The notes below the pieces were generated by a model. It was not told the origin of the DNA. It searched no databases and worked only from the letters and a program-made list of their open reading frames with translations. The translations under genes were made by a program, and so were the position numbers. 64,000 nucleotides of DNA from Calonectria ilicicola (lineage: Eukaryota > Ascomycota > Sordariomycetes > Hypocreales > Nectriaceae). The stretch is from positions 6,634,001-6,698,000 of the forward strand of contig CP085829.1 of NCBI GenBank assembly GCA_020809705.1. Direction: 5' to 3'. Positions 11,659 to 22,597 of the stretch are shown piece after piece. Every line of letters starts with the position of its first letter. The stretch's first letter is position 1.

Positions 11659-12604
11659 GATGGGTGATTGACACAATTGGTATGACGGTATACCGTGCAT
11701 TATACGTCTCCTGGCACACGACGGTATAAATACATTTCCATTCCATCTTCTCCAGTATCTCTTTACCCGATGTATCCGATAGCAATTATGACATACATTT
11801 GACGCACTGTTTGAATTGCCGATGGATTGACTCTGGTCGGAGTTTGATCGCTGGCCAATTGGAATTCACGTAGCCGAATCTCCGAGTCACGATTCTCCGA
11901 CAGCCCAATAGCGGCACTGGTTTAGCAGTAGCCATCACCTTGCACCTGACTGGCCTATGCATGAATAGACATACAAATGAAGACATGGTAGTTTATAGCC
12001 GCGGTATAATGAAAACTTTGTTGCCAAAGCCTGCACCATACCTCGATCAGACGCGCACACACACTGGATGGATGGCTCCCTGTCCCTACCCCCGCATCAT
12101 CATCCCATAACTTCCTCCACAATCATTTGAAAACTCCAGAGCGACAAATATATAATTAAGTCTTGGATTTTCTTCCACGGAGCCCTCCAGAAAAACTGTG
12201 CGCAGGAGGATTGACCCGTGTATTCTCATGTCTGCCAAGGCCCAACCCTGGAAAGATTAATGATGGAGTGGTGTCGATCCCCATAACCCCTCAGTCAACC
12301 GAGAACAGCACCACGCTTCTTACCCCGCAAACTGCCCTGATGGTTTTAGCAAAGGTCCCATATTTAATGGCGTTCAATGGCTCAGTTCCCTGCGTGCGCC
12401 TGAATCGAATCCTCAAGAGGCCTTAGTCCGCGGACTCATCCGCCGGACTGCTCCGCCATGAATATTTCACTTCACCATCAGTATACAGTTTGCAGCCAGC
12501 TTGCTAGAGTAGAATTTTCTTTAAATACCAAACAAGGTTTCTAGTGTAAACCTTATCGTACAATCTACAATGCAGGAGACAATTCGTACTTGTTAATCGC
12601 CATC
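11659..12604. promoter_or_regulatory. Divergent promoter of P450 and lactonase-like gene
   Basis: 946 bp shared upstream region. On the P450 side there is a TATA-like box (about 11725-11733) and three copies of a CTCCGA/TCGGAG core: GTCGGAG at 11836-11842, CTCCGAG at 11880-11886 and CTCCGAC at 11895-11901. A CCAATTGG lies near 11855. On the lactonase side are the stacked CCG/CGG palindromes listed separately. Confidence 0.5.
12425..12447. promoter_or_regulatory. Stacked CCG/CGG palindromes, candidate Zn2Cys6 operator
   Basis: AGTCCGCGGACT (12425-12436) is a perfect 12-bp palindrome. Three bases later TCCGCCGGA (12439-12447) is an inverted CCG/CGG pair with a one-base centre, then CTCCGCC follows. 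They lie about 160-180 bp upstream of the lactonase-like start. Everted or inverted CCG/CGG triplets are typical zinc-cluster dimer sites; the binding factor is inferred only. Confidence 0.5.
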
Positions 12605-13927
12605 ATGGTCCCCACCCACCTCAATTACCTCGTCTTCTTGTGGCCCTCCCTGGCATGCGCATCGTACCTGCAAGATCTTCCAGGGTCCTTTGATCACAGC
12701 CCCGCAACATGGGCTTACATCTCATACGAAAACCCATCCGTAGCGGTTCTTCAAGGCTCTTTCAACCGCTCCGCATTGGATGCTTCATTTGAGGGCAGCA
12801 GTAGCGATCCAAACCTAACAGCTACGTACGCTACAATTAACCACCCTATTGGACAAATCTAACGATTCCTAATTAAAGAAACGAGTTCTTGAATACTACT
12901 GATTTCATCGCTTACGATGAAAAGTTCCTCGAGCTGATTGGGCCGGATGCGCGTGTTAAGCACGTTCAGCATCTGGCCTATCAAACTCACGAAGCACCAT
13001 GCTACAACCCCAAAACGAAGCAACTGTTTTTCGTCGAATGGGGTCCGCCTAGTGGAGACAATGGCACTCACACTTGGCAATATCTCCTCGACACAAAGAA
13101 CAACACGCTGCGCAAAATCGAAACGACACCTCCAACCATCAATGCTCACGGTTGTGTCGTTTACAAAGACATGATGTACGTAGTGACTGACGGTGGCCAC
13201 AACGAAACCGGAAACCTCGTTCAAATCGACCCGACCACTCTTCAAAAGACAGTATTGCTAAACAATTACTATCAACAACCATTTATGGGCTTCAATGATC
13301 TCGATATTGACTCCAACGGGGATTTTTGGCTTACAGACTCCAAATCCGCCTATGTCAGTTCCCCTTCATCGTATGTTTCATGCGGCTAACCGATGAAATC
13401 AGGGACGTGACTTGATCCCATTTTACCCACCAACTAATCCCACAGTATACATGGTTAATAGAACTACGATGCGCCCAAAAGCCGTGCATCTTACGACCGG
13501 AAATGCAAACGGTGTAGCATGCGGGCTATCAGCCAATGGTCACAATGTTTTGTACCTTCCCGACACTGGAGTATCAGAATTCAAGCCCGTTTCAAGAAAG
13601 AATCCATACGGGAACCGAGCTCTATTCGCTTACGATGTCTCCAATCAAGGCGGCGTGCTGACGAATGCTCGGTTGCTCAACAACCCGATCTCCTATTTTT
13701 ATGACGGCATCCGGGTCTCTAGAAACGGGTGGATATTTGCTGGCGCTGGTGACGGTCTAGATGTGATAGATCCCGCGACTGGATTAACTCTTGGCACAAT
13801 TCGTGTCGGAGGTGGGGAGAATCTGGCAGTAAGTGTTGCCTTTGGGGAGCACGAACTCTGGATAGTGGGCAGAGGAGGCGTATGGCATGTATCTGGGATC
13901 AAAGAGCGGCTAGACCGACGCTGGTGA
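12605..13927 (+). CDS. SMP-30/gluconolactonase-like secreted lactonohydrolase
   Basis: Exons 12605-12825, 12879-13353 and 13403-13927 give 406 residues. The second intron carries a GCTAAC branch site. A cleavable signal peptide (LNYLVFLWPSLACA) suggests secretion. Six-bladed beta-propeller signatures of the SMP-30/gluconolactonase family are present: APCYNPKTKQLFFVEWG, HGCVVYKD, GFNDLDIDSNGDFWLTDS (the calcium-binding Asn/Asp strand), NGVACGLSANGHNVLYLPDTG, and DGIRVSRNGWIFAGAGDGLDVIDP. Fungal relatives include aldonate/D-pantolactone hydrolases that open lactone rings with a bound Ca2+. It is divergent from the P450, so a monooxygenase and a lactonase may act in sequence. A possible further splice at the C-terminal TGGTGA would leave only a 23-bp intron and was not used. 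Confidence 0.88.
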
Positions 13928-14106
13928 GTTTGTGTCGGTTTTGCAGAAATTGGCTTATCCTAGGGTAGTTTAGAAGTCCCCAGACCAGTTTCACATCAGT
14001 ACTTGACTCAAGAAAGCGCATTCCATAAAGGACTATGTCAGTCAATTGGTTTAAATTCGTAACTTCAGTCATTAATCTATTCTATCCCATATCCCGTCTA
14101 TATCGT

Positions 14107-15411
14107 CTATGCGGTTTTTGTAGAGTCAACCCATTCAGGCACTGATTTCTTGAGAAATCTCATAAACTTCCAGAAGCCGACTGCGTGTTCAACGTTCCCT
14201 GCGGGATCCGTCACGCGCTCTGGGAAAGCAATTCCGGCGCCAAACAATCCAGGAATGTAGGTTTTGCCCTGAGCTTTGGGGTTCGTGAAGCGACCGGTCA
14301 GGTCATCGTAGCGAACATCCAACGGCTCAGCCGGAGCACCATCCTTTCCGGCAAGTGTAAGCTCGGGTAGAGGGTTGCGTTGGTAGCCAATGGCTTGGAC
14401 CATGTGGGTACAGCCGGGAAGCTCGGCTTGATAAATACGGTTTTCTTGCTCGGTTGGTGTCAGGAACTTTGTAACGTACTTGCTTACCGGACCACTGGAA
14501 AAGTCCTCTAGGTTGTCGCGAGCCCACTGCGCGGCTTGCCCTTTGAGGCCAGTGTTATCGTACAAGATCCAGCCATCCTTGTACTCGGCGTAGCGCAAGT
14601 CGTTGTGTCGGGTGAACCACTTGATGTTTAGGCCCTGGTGGGAGGAAGCACCGAGGCTGTAGAGGTTCATCAGAACCAGAATGGCCGAGTGCGATGCTCC
14701 CACAACGGCAATGGTATCTTCTACCTGTGGATTGAGTTCTTTTGCCAGCTGCGAGGGGGTGAGGGCAGTGTCGAGGTGCAACATTTTCAGATTCTGACCC
14801 GCCGTCTTCATAATAGGCAGCGGGTTTGAGATTGGGCTGGATCCGGTGCATAGAACAAGCTGTGGTGTTGTAACTTGGTCCTTGCCATCCAGAGTGGCTG
14901 TCCAGAGATTTGTTTGCTGCAGTCGCATGCAATGTAAGCAGGTTTATTTTCAGGTGAGGAAATGAATTGGCAAAAGAAGAAAACATACCGGGTCAAAGCT
15001 GGCAGCAGTAACCTTGCCATGATGCTGATCTACGTTGTCAAAATGGCGAGAGACGCCGTCTGTGAGCATCAAGCACATGTCGGCGGCATATCCGAGATCG
15101 CAGCCCTTGTCCTGGGCCAATCGACGCAAGGCCGTGGCTGCGTTTGGCTCCTGGGCCTTTTCGAGAATGGCTCGAAAGGGGGACACAGCCGAGGCAAAAT
15201 CGAGAAACAGGGCAACCTTGGTGTTACTAGGCACCTCTCGGTACTGCGCACCCACGCGGCCGGCCTTGAATGCAGGATCAACCCACAGCTGGCGGTGATT
15301 GGGCCGCTGCTCCAGGATGTTGCCCACAACGGCAAGGCCGCCGGGGCCGCCTCCGACGACAATGGAGTCGACGAAGCGGCGCTTAGGGACGGACGCGGCA
15401 GCACGAAGCAT
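14107..15411 (-). CDS. FAD/NAD(P)-binding oxidoreductase, flavin monooxygenase-like
   Basis: Exons 14989-15411 and 14107-14916 with a 72-bp phase-0 intron give 410 residues. After a basic leader (MLRAAASVPKRR), possibly mitochondrial, comes the FAD Rossmann motif VVGGGPGGLAVVG at about residues 22-34. The second, NAD(P)-type, motif is IAVVGASHSAILVLMNLY. Near the C-terminus YIPGLFGAGIAFPERVTDPAG resembles the closing flavin-contact segment of the N-oxygenase/monooxygenase group. It is convergent with the lactonase-like gene, with 179 bp between stops. With the P450, lactonase and pump it gives a plausible oxidative pathway, though its reaction is not identifiable. Confidence 0.85.
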
Positions 15412-17622
15412 GGCTTTGAATTGAATTGCTACTTTGTCCTTAGGAGGATGAAGCTGGCGAGATTGATTACGGATCTCGAGCGCGCCCTGTAGAGTCGAAA
15501 AAGATAGGCGGGTGGACACGGTTGACAAATTCAAAGCGTCCAGAACCAATCAATCTCGTTATTAACGCCACCTTGAGCACTCCACACGCGCCACACACAC
15601 ATTTATATTTGCGCATATACACGATGCGAAACAGATCAATTGAGCATGACCAAAGACGTAAAACCACTACAAAGTTCAGTATTGAAAAGGGAAATGTCCT
15701 TTAAAAAAAAAACCATCCAAAAAGTCCATGTCAATCAAGGTAGCACTAAAAACACGCCACAATGTGATTCAGGACAAGACCCACTCGCAGCTCCATTGTA
15801 ATCCCGCGCCGCCGCGTCATTACAGACGATGCAATTGAAAGCACGACAACCAAAAAGGCAACATTTTACCACATTTAAATATCATCTCTATAAGCAATGA
15901 AATTTAGCATCACGTGTCGCAATTCCATATGTTTGTGTACTTTTGTAGATGACGCAATCCACGCGTCGCCCCCAACCGTGATACCAAAATGCATACGATG
16001 CCACTGAGGCACAAGGCCACTATGCGAGAGGAACCTAGTGCATTGCGGCCACCTCGGATCATCATCTTTCACATCTTCCGCGTATCAAGAGCCAATCGTC
16101 TTCAATCCCAACGCCCAGAATACGAAAATTAGGAGCCCGACACAAACTCTAGTTAATCTGCTTTAATGTCTTTCTTACGCCACTCTATATTAAGTACACA
16201 CGAGTTTCCAAAGTAAACAGTGGTGCATTAAAAAATAGAGAATATAATTATACAATATTTCATTACCGAATTCTTCATCTTGCACATTTTGTATATCATA
16301 GAATTGGTTCGTCCACCCTGGTCTAATTCATAATGGGTCTGACCACTCCGCTATCGGAGCGTAATAAGCAGAGCGCAACATGTCACTAGAACACCCGCCC
16401 AAAAAGTGGAAAATAAAAAAGAGTTGGTTATTTTCTATATAAAACTAATCAATTGATGTCAATGAGCTATTGGATTCCAGCGCTGGAGTTAGTTGCCTTT
16501 TTTTTTTTTCCTGTGGTGAGAAAACTTGACCTCTGAACCCGACTTTTCCAATGGAGCATGTCCGATCCTACATGTCTTCAACTATGACTAAGCGGGTTCG
16601 GATAGATCTACCCTGGTATTCGTTATAATTGCATCATAAAGTAAAAAAGAATACAATGCGAATATTAAATGAGAAAAAAAGGAGCTAACCAGGTTTTGAA
16701 GGATTCAGAACGTCTGGATAGAATCTAGTGCAGCTGGCTATAGGTTAGGTCAACTGTTGCTTTGGACGCAGCATCTTCACTGGCCAATCAAGTGGGCGCT
16801 TGACTTGATGGGACGGGACACTGGGGTATTGACCACCTTCTAGCCCGAGCAGGGGGAGGGATAATTTTCAGCTTTCTTGCCCCTCCATAAGATTGTAAAT
16901 ATGCATATGAGCCTAATTTTTAAAATGCGCATCTAGCTAGATTTTATACTGCAAAACGATGCTATAAACCTCCCACATCCGTAATTGCTATTGGCTGCCG
17001 TTTTCCAACCATCACTCAACTAACCCGACCAATGCAAAACTTGGCTCTATCTTTGCACCGGTTTATCAGAGTTTCGTCCCAACAACACGGGAAATGCCAT
17101 TATAGTTTTGTCGCTCACCGATGGTCCATGACGGATGAGGCAGGTGACGCAGAACAATCATGCTCCCCGCCCGACCGCCAAGACATTTGTATGCAACTAC
17201 GACAATGAACAACAAGGCCGAGCTGCCTGAAAGGGCTACTGTGACTCCAGCTGATTCAGCATCGGTGAGATATGACGACACGCCAATGCTGAATTTCGAA
17301 TGCCCCGCCAAACTGGAGCGTAAGCTTAAACATTTGGGAAGGGCAGCTCAGTCCCAAGGTGGAATAGACTTATGGTCATCGATGCGTGATCTACGGATAC
17401 ATCTCCACTCCTCCTCCAGCGAAGCAAGTCTTGGCTACCCAGCCGTCAAGATAGCAACATGACCCAACATTATGGTAACATAACGCCGCAGCCTACAGCT
17501 ATTTATACGCCGCAGGTCCCCGACGGGCCTTTTTAATCGACCTCTCCTCTCCCTATCTCAATAGAGCGTTGGTTTGATCTTGGGGACAAGTCTGGGGCTG
17601 CTCTGGCTCTGTCAACATAAAA
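15412..17622. other. Intergenic, about 2.2 kb
   Basis: Contains the upstream region of the FAD oxidoreductase on the left and of the M28 peptidase on the right. An AT-rich stretch lies near 16140-16460 and a T run near 16498-16510. A TATA-like TATTTATAC at about 17500 lies some 120 bp before the peptidase ATG. A 100-codon frame at 17160-17462 has no family features. Confidence 0.45.
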
Positions 17623-19891
17623 ATGCTTTCCCCGCAGCTCTGCTTCCTTGCCCTCTCTGCCGCTGGCGCACTGGCCTGTCAGCGTGATTTCAATCCCGTC
17701 CGCCGGCACACGCACCGCCAACCGCTAGCTAAGCGAAATGACAATTGGCCACCGGTGCTCAATGAGCATGAGACATTATTAGTTAATGCCTTTGATAATG
17801 TTTCCATTGACGAGTGGTCATACTATTATGGCCACCAAAACAAGCTGGCTGGTTTCGGCAAGGAGGCTGCGCAGTGGACGGCAGACCGCTGGAACGAGAA
17901 TGGCTTCGAGTCTCATCTCAATGAGTATCATGTCTATCTGCGCTATCCCGTGAGCGAATCCCTCCACTTCACGGGCGCTGATGGACAGACATCGGAAGTA
18001 AGGCTCAGAGAAGATGTTCTCGAGGAAGATGATGTCACCGGCTATGATGGGATCTCGCAACGGACGTTCCTCGGCTATGCACCCACTGGCAATGCTACAG
18101 CCGAATACGTATACGCTGGGTAGGCCCCCCTTCTGCAAAACAGTAACATGTCGATCCACTAATTGAAATAAAACAGCCGCGGCTCCATCAACGACTTCAA
18201 AAGACTTGCTGAGCTTGGTGTCGAGGTTGAAGGCAAGATTGCTCTGATCAGGTACGGTGGTCTGTTCCGAGGCCTCAAAGTCAAAAATGCGCAGGACCAT
18301 GGTGCCATTGCTGCCGTAATTTTTTCCGACCCCGGCGATGATGGGAATGTTACTGCAGCCAACGGCTATGAATCATACCCCGGTAAGTAAATGGGTTCGA
18401 GTCGATAAAATATTGTGGCTCTGGGCTAACAAGATCAATAAAGATGGCCCTGCTAGAAATCCGACTGCAGTTCAGAAGGGTTCTACGCTCTTCCTCTCCA
18501 CTCGCCCTGGCGACCCGACAACCCCGGGATATGCATCCCACGAGGGTGTTCCTCGCACGGATGTCTCTGATGTAACGCCTGAAATTCCCGCCCTGCCCAT
18601 CTCCTACTCTGCAGCCGAGCCATTGCTCAAGGCTCTAAACGGCTACGGTGTCTCAGCAGAGAAAGTTAACCGTACTGGTTGGGTGGGAGCACTTGATGCG
18701 GATTACAGCACAGGACCAGCTCCAGGAGTAAAACTTTCCATCGATATTGTCTCTGAGCCCGAAATTAAGCCTATCCAGAATGTCATTGGATGGATCAATG
18801 GTACAAACTCCGACGAGACTATCATTATTGGAAACCACAGAGACACTTGGATGGTGGGAGGCAACGGAGACCCCAACTCTGGCTCGTCCATTCTCGTCGA
18901 GTTTACCCGAGCCTTGTATAAGCTGCGCCAGTCAGGCTGGCAACCCAAGCGAAACATCGTCATTGGTTCTTGGGACGCTGAGGAATGGGGCCTCATCGGT
19001 TCTACTGAATGGGTCGAGGACTATACCGATTGGCTGACCGAAACTGCCGTGGCATACCTCAACATCGATGTTGGAGTCAGTGGTCCGCGACCCAACCTTG
19101 CCACCACGCCTGAGCTCCAAACACTGGCTACCGAAACAATGAAGAAGGTTATTCACCCCAATTTTGGCGGATTTAACATTTCGTTGTATGACGCTTGGTA
19201 TGAGGTGAATGATGGTGTTGTCGAGGTCCTTGGTTCCGGCTCCGACTACACCTCGTTTCTGCACCGCGGTATCAGCTCGTTCGATGTCGGCAGTTCGGGA
19301 GGCGCCAATGACCCGATTTGGCAATACCATTCCAATTATGACACTTACCATTGGATGGCTACTTTTGGTGACCCCGGCTTCCACGTCCACGCTTCCCAGG
19401 GTCAGTATCTCGCACTTGTTGCCTATCACCTGGCCAGTGACGATGTGCTCCCTATTGACACCCAAAACTACGCCGTTGAGCTGCGTGCGTACTATGATGA
19501 CCTTTCCGAGTATTCCGAAGAGGAAGGGGCTAATCTTGATCTTACCGAGCTGGATGAGGCCATCAAGTATTTTAAGGAGAAGGCTGACGCTGTCAAGGCC
19601 CTCGAACGCCGTGCCATTGACACCAATGACGAGGAGCTCAAGACAGTTGTGAACCACAAGTATCGCGACTTCCAGCGTGGGTTTACCTCCCAAGGTGGCT
19701 TGCCTGACCGTGACTTCTTCAGACACGTCGTCAATGCCCCAGGCCTAGATACGGGATATGCCGCGGTTACCTTCCCTGGAATTACCGAGGGTATCCAGTA
19801 TGCTGAAAATGGCAACTACACTACTGCTCAGGAGTGGGTGGGCAAAACTGCAAGAGGCATTGTCGTGGCTGCCAACATTTTGAAGCCATAG
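17623..19891 (+). CDS. Secreted M28 zinc peptidase, glutamate carboxypeptidase II (PSMA)-like
   Basis: Exons 17623-18119, 18177-18382 and 18444-19891 give 716 residues, the normal size of the family. A signal peptide (SPQLCFLALSAAGALA) is followed by a short propeptide ending PLAKR, a Kex2-type site. The protease-associated domain (YAGRGSINDFKRL to HGAIAAVIFSDP) is followed by the co-catalytic zinc site: GNHRDTW (His, Asp), GGNGDPNSGSS (Asp), WDAEEWGL (catalytic and ligand Glu), YLNIDVG (Asp) and HSNYDTYHW (His). The C-terminal transferrin-receptor-like dimerisation domain is present. It would release C-terminal acidic residues or act as an aminopeptidase-like enzyme outside the cell. All metal ligands look intact. 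It is convergent with the siderophore transporter. Confidence 0.94.
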
Positions 19892-20113
19892 ACCTGGGTG
19901 GGAGAGGAACGAGTTCATGACACGTGGTTGAGGTGGTATATATTAAAGAGATATATGAGAATATGATAAATTTATTTTATTGCTTAGTTGAGAAAAAAAG
20001 CTGAGAAAGCGACTTGGACTAAAAGAGTCGCTTGCTCACATGGCTCTAGACATGACAGATTGAATCGTATAACCAACCGTAATGTCGTTGCCCATACCCC
20101 AAAATCGTATCCA

Positions 20114-21988
20114 TTACCAAATCATACCCTTGACCTGTTCAAGCTTCTTCACATTAATGTCCTTCCACATGAGGACAGAGAACAGAGCAATAGTGTACAA
20201 GCAGGTGGCAGCGATCAGCATGAGACGCTGGGTGTCAGCGTAAGCATGGATGATGGCGTTCCTGGTCACAGATCCAACGGGGTAGCTGGATTGGGTGGTG
20301 AGATCACCGTAGATGTTGGAGAAGTTGGACATGGCGCTTTCAGGAAGGTACTTCATGAGCTTGTTAGGGAAAATGCCAGTCCACATAGCGGCGGCAATGG
20401 CATCACCAATGGCACCACCAACGCTGGCAATCATGCTCTCCATGGCCAAAATGGGAGCGACATCCTTTTGCTTAGAGACAGCCATGACGGTCATTTGCTC
20501 GCAGATGACGAGAATACCACCTCCAAAAGCAATGAAGATCTGGCACATGACAATGAATCCAATGTGGGAATCGGGCTGTCGGAACTTGATCATAAGACCG
20601 ACACCCAAGATGGTGAGAGGGACACCAAAGAAAAGGGCCTGCCACTTAAGACGACCGTTGAAGCGGATGATGACTCCCATGACGAGGGAAATGAAGCAGG
20701 AGCCGATAGTGTAGATGTTGGTAATGTACGTAGCGTGGGTAACACTCTCGTTGAACACGACAATAAGGAACGAGTAGAAATAGTTGTCCCAGATGTACCA
20801 GGCAGTGTAAATAGTGGCCACCATGGTGTAAGTGAAGACGACGGTTCTGTTGGCAATCAATTCCCAGGGGATGAAGGTTGCGGGAGCGAAGTACTTTTCC
20901 CAGATAACGAATGCAATGACCAAAAGTCCGCCGAAGATGAGGAAGCAGATGATCAAGGGGGACTTCCAGGTGTCGGTCTGGTAAGAGTAGAGCGAGAAGG
21001 AAAGGAGGAACAGGGCGAGACCTGCACAAATCAGGAGGATACCGAAAACATCGAATTGGATGAGCCAGTAAACGACGGATTGCACGAAGGTACGGCCGCT
21101 GTCGGGCTTCTTCTTAATCAAGCCCATCTTTTCGGCCTTGTTCTGGTAGTAGTAGAACAGGGCCCAGAGAGGGAAACAAACGACTGGGTAGATGATGGAC
21201 CAGAGGCCAAGACCCCATCGGAAGCCGATGCCATCCAGAATGTCCTGGGCAGCAGGGCCGTAAGCCCAAACAGTGAAGAGATAGGGCGAAGAGGCGTAGG
21301 CAATCATGAAGGCTCGGCTCTTCAGGGACGAGGTATCGGCAATGAAGATGGTGTTTGTGAAATCGATGGTGCTGTAGCCGACGTTGTAGAAGACGAGGGC
21401 AGCAGCGTACGTCTCAACAGTGTTGCAGGCGGCCATCATGATGATTCCGAGGGTCATGACAATGATCATGCAGCCGAAAGCCTGGGGACGACCCCAGACG
21501 TTCATGAGCTTGGCGTAAGGAAGCTTGATGAGACCGGACACAAGACTGGCAACAATACCCATGGTTGCAGTCAGGGAGTGAGCCTGGAAGCTACTGGTGA
21601 CGTAGGGGGTCATGGTGCCGATGATACCAGACGAGAAGGCCTGGATGAAGGAGACGAGCCAGATGCTGAGGGTTGGAGACGTTAGCAGTGGTTTTTTTTT
21701 TTGTTTTGTTGGCATCATAGGCAATCAATTGGTGAATCAATTGCTCCATCCTTTGACAACTTACAGAATGTAGGCAAGAACTAGATGCTTGCGGGTCCAG
21801 ATCTGGGTCATGGCACGAGCGGCCTGGACACCATGCTGGTACTCGGCGTCCTCATCGCTGTCCGAGTCTTGGGCATCCTCGGGGACCTTTTCCTTGGAGT
21901 CTGCGAGAACATTCTCGGCATCGACAGGGGTGTTCTCGTCCTCGACGACAGGCTTGTCGTTGGAGAACTTGGGTAGGCGGAATCTCAT
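20114..21988 (-). CDS. Siderophore-iron transporter, MFS SIT family
   Basis: Exons 21765-21988 and 20114-21665 with a 99-bp intron give 591 residues. The acidic cytosolic N-terminus (DAQDSDSDEDAEYQHGVQAA) precedes TM1. SIT-family hallmarks are the leader YQHGVQ, the run LAYILIWLVSFIQAFSSGI across the splice site, TPYVTSSFQ, and LPYAKLMNVWGRPQAF. About 14 hydrophobic segments follow. SIT proteins import ferric siderophores (coprogen, ferrichrome, ferrioxamine or fusarinine types) by proton symport at the plasma membrane; the ligand cannot be told. Two exact ATCWGATAA elements lie about 500 and 600 bp upstream, so iron repression is likely. A TATA-like CTATATAG at 22093-22100 lies about 105 bp upstream. 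A 565-codon frame on the opposite strand is a shadow. Confidence 0.94.
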
Positions 21989-22489
21989 GATGGCGGTCGG
22001 GGGCGACGACGCAGAGCTGTGGTTGAATCGAGAACTACGGGGGGATCTGCAGCTACTACTAGACGTCTGGACCCGAGGCGACGGAACATGGAACTATATA
22101 GCATTGCAGCCGGTGGCATCCCGCGTATTTAGCCCGCAGTCTCGCACATGGTGACGCAGAGCCCTGCGGGTGGATTTCTCTTAGTAGCAGCTTTCTCCCG
22201 TGGTGGAAAGCACACCATACAACGTTCCACTGGGCCTGTTCCGTTCTCGGCTCTGCGTCCGGCACTCAAGACAGGGAAAATTTTCAAAAGGGCTCGACGC
22301 TGCCAGGGTTGGACGAGTTGGGACGCGACCAACACAATACGGCGGATGCTGCTTGGCCAGACAGCATCCACCTCCCGGATAGCACGGCAGTCTGCTGACC
22401 CGCCGGCCGTGGCTTTGGCGGGGACTGCACGTACGACGCGAACTGCGAATCGAGTGGGCTCCATGATCGAAGCGGTTAAAGCCGCCATC

Positions 22490-22498
22490 TTATCTGAT
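22490..22498 (-). promoter_or_regulatory. ATCAGATAA, SreA-type iron GATA element 1
   Basis: On the transporter's strand this reads ATCAGATAA, an exact match to ATCWGATAA, the extended GATA consensus known for the fungal iron repressor SreA/Sre1/Urbs1. It is about 500 bp upstream of the transporter ATG and 91 bp from a second copy. Confidence 0.7.
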
Positions 22499-22588
22499 CA
22501 GGAGATTATGGTTGTCTAATCCATCAGCCGGCCTCGGGCCTAGTTCCCTTTGCATCGCGGACGCACCCCACGCCCTAAGCTTTTTACA

Positions 22589-22597
22589 TTATCAGAT
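22589..22597 (-). promoter_or_regulatory. ATCTGATAA, SreA-type iron GATA element 2
   Basis: Reads ATCTGATAA on the transporter's strand, again exact for ATCWGATAA. It has the same orientation as element 1. Confidence 0.7.

Noticed and set aside
11907..11914. AATAGCGG in the P450 promoter
   Set aside because: The first CGG triplet of the CGG-N7-CGG element is missing, so there is no link to the 28-38 kb regulon.
13925..13950. A last intron in the lactonase-like gene from the terminal TGGTGAGT
   Set aside because: The implied intron would be only 23 bp, too short for fungal splicing.
19988..21685. A 565-codon open frame on the plus strand opposite the siderophore transporter
   Set aside because: It is the antisense shadow of a transporter with intact family motifs. 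Its own product is acidic, lacks any domain, and is an artefact of codon bias.
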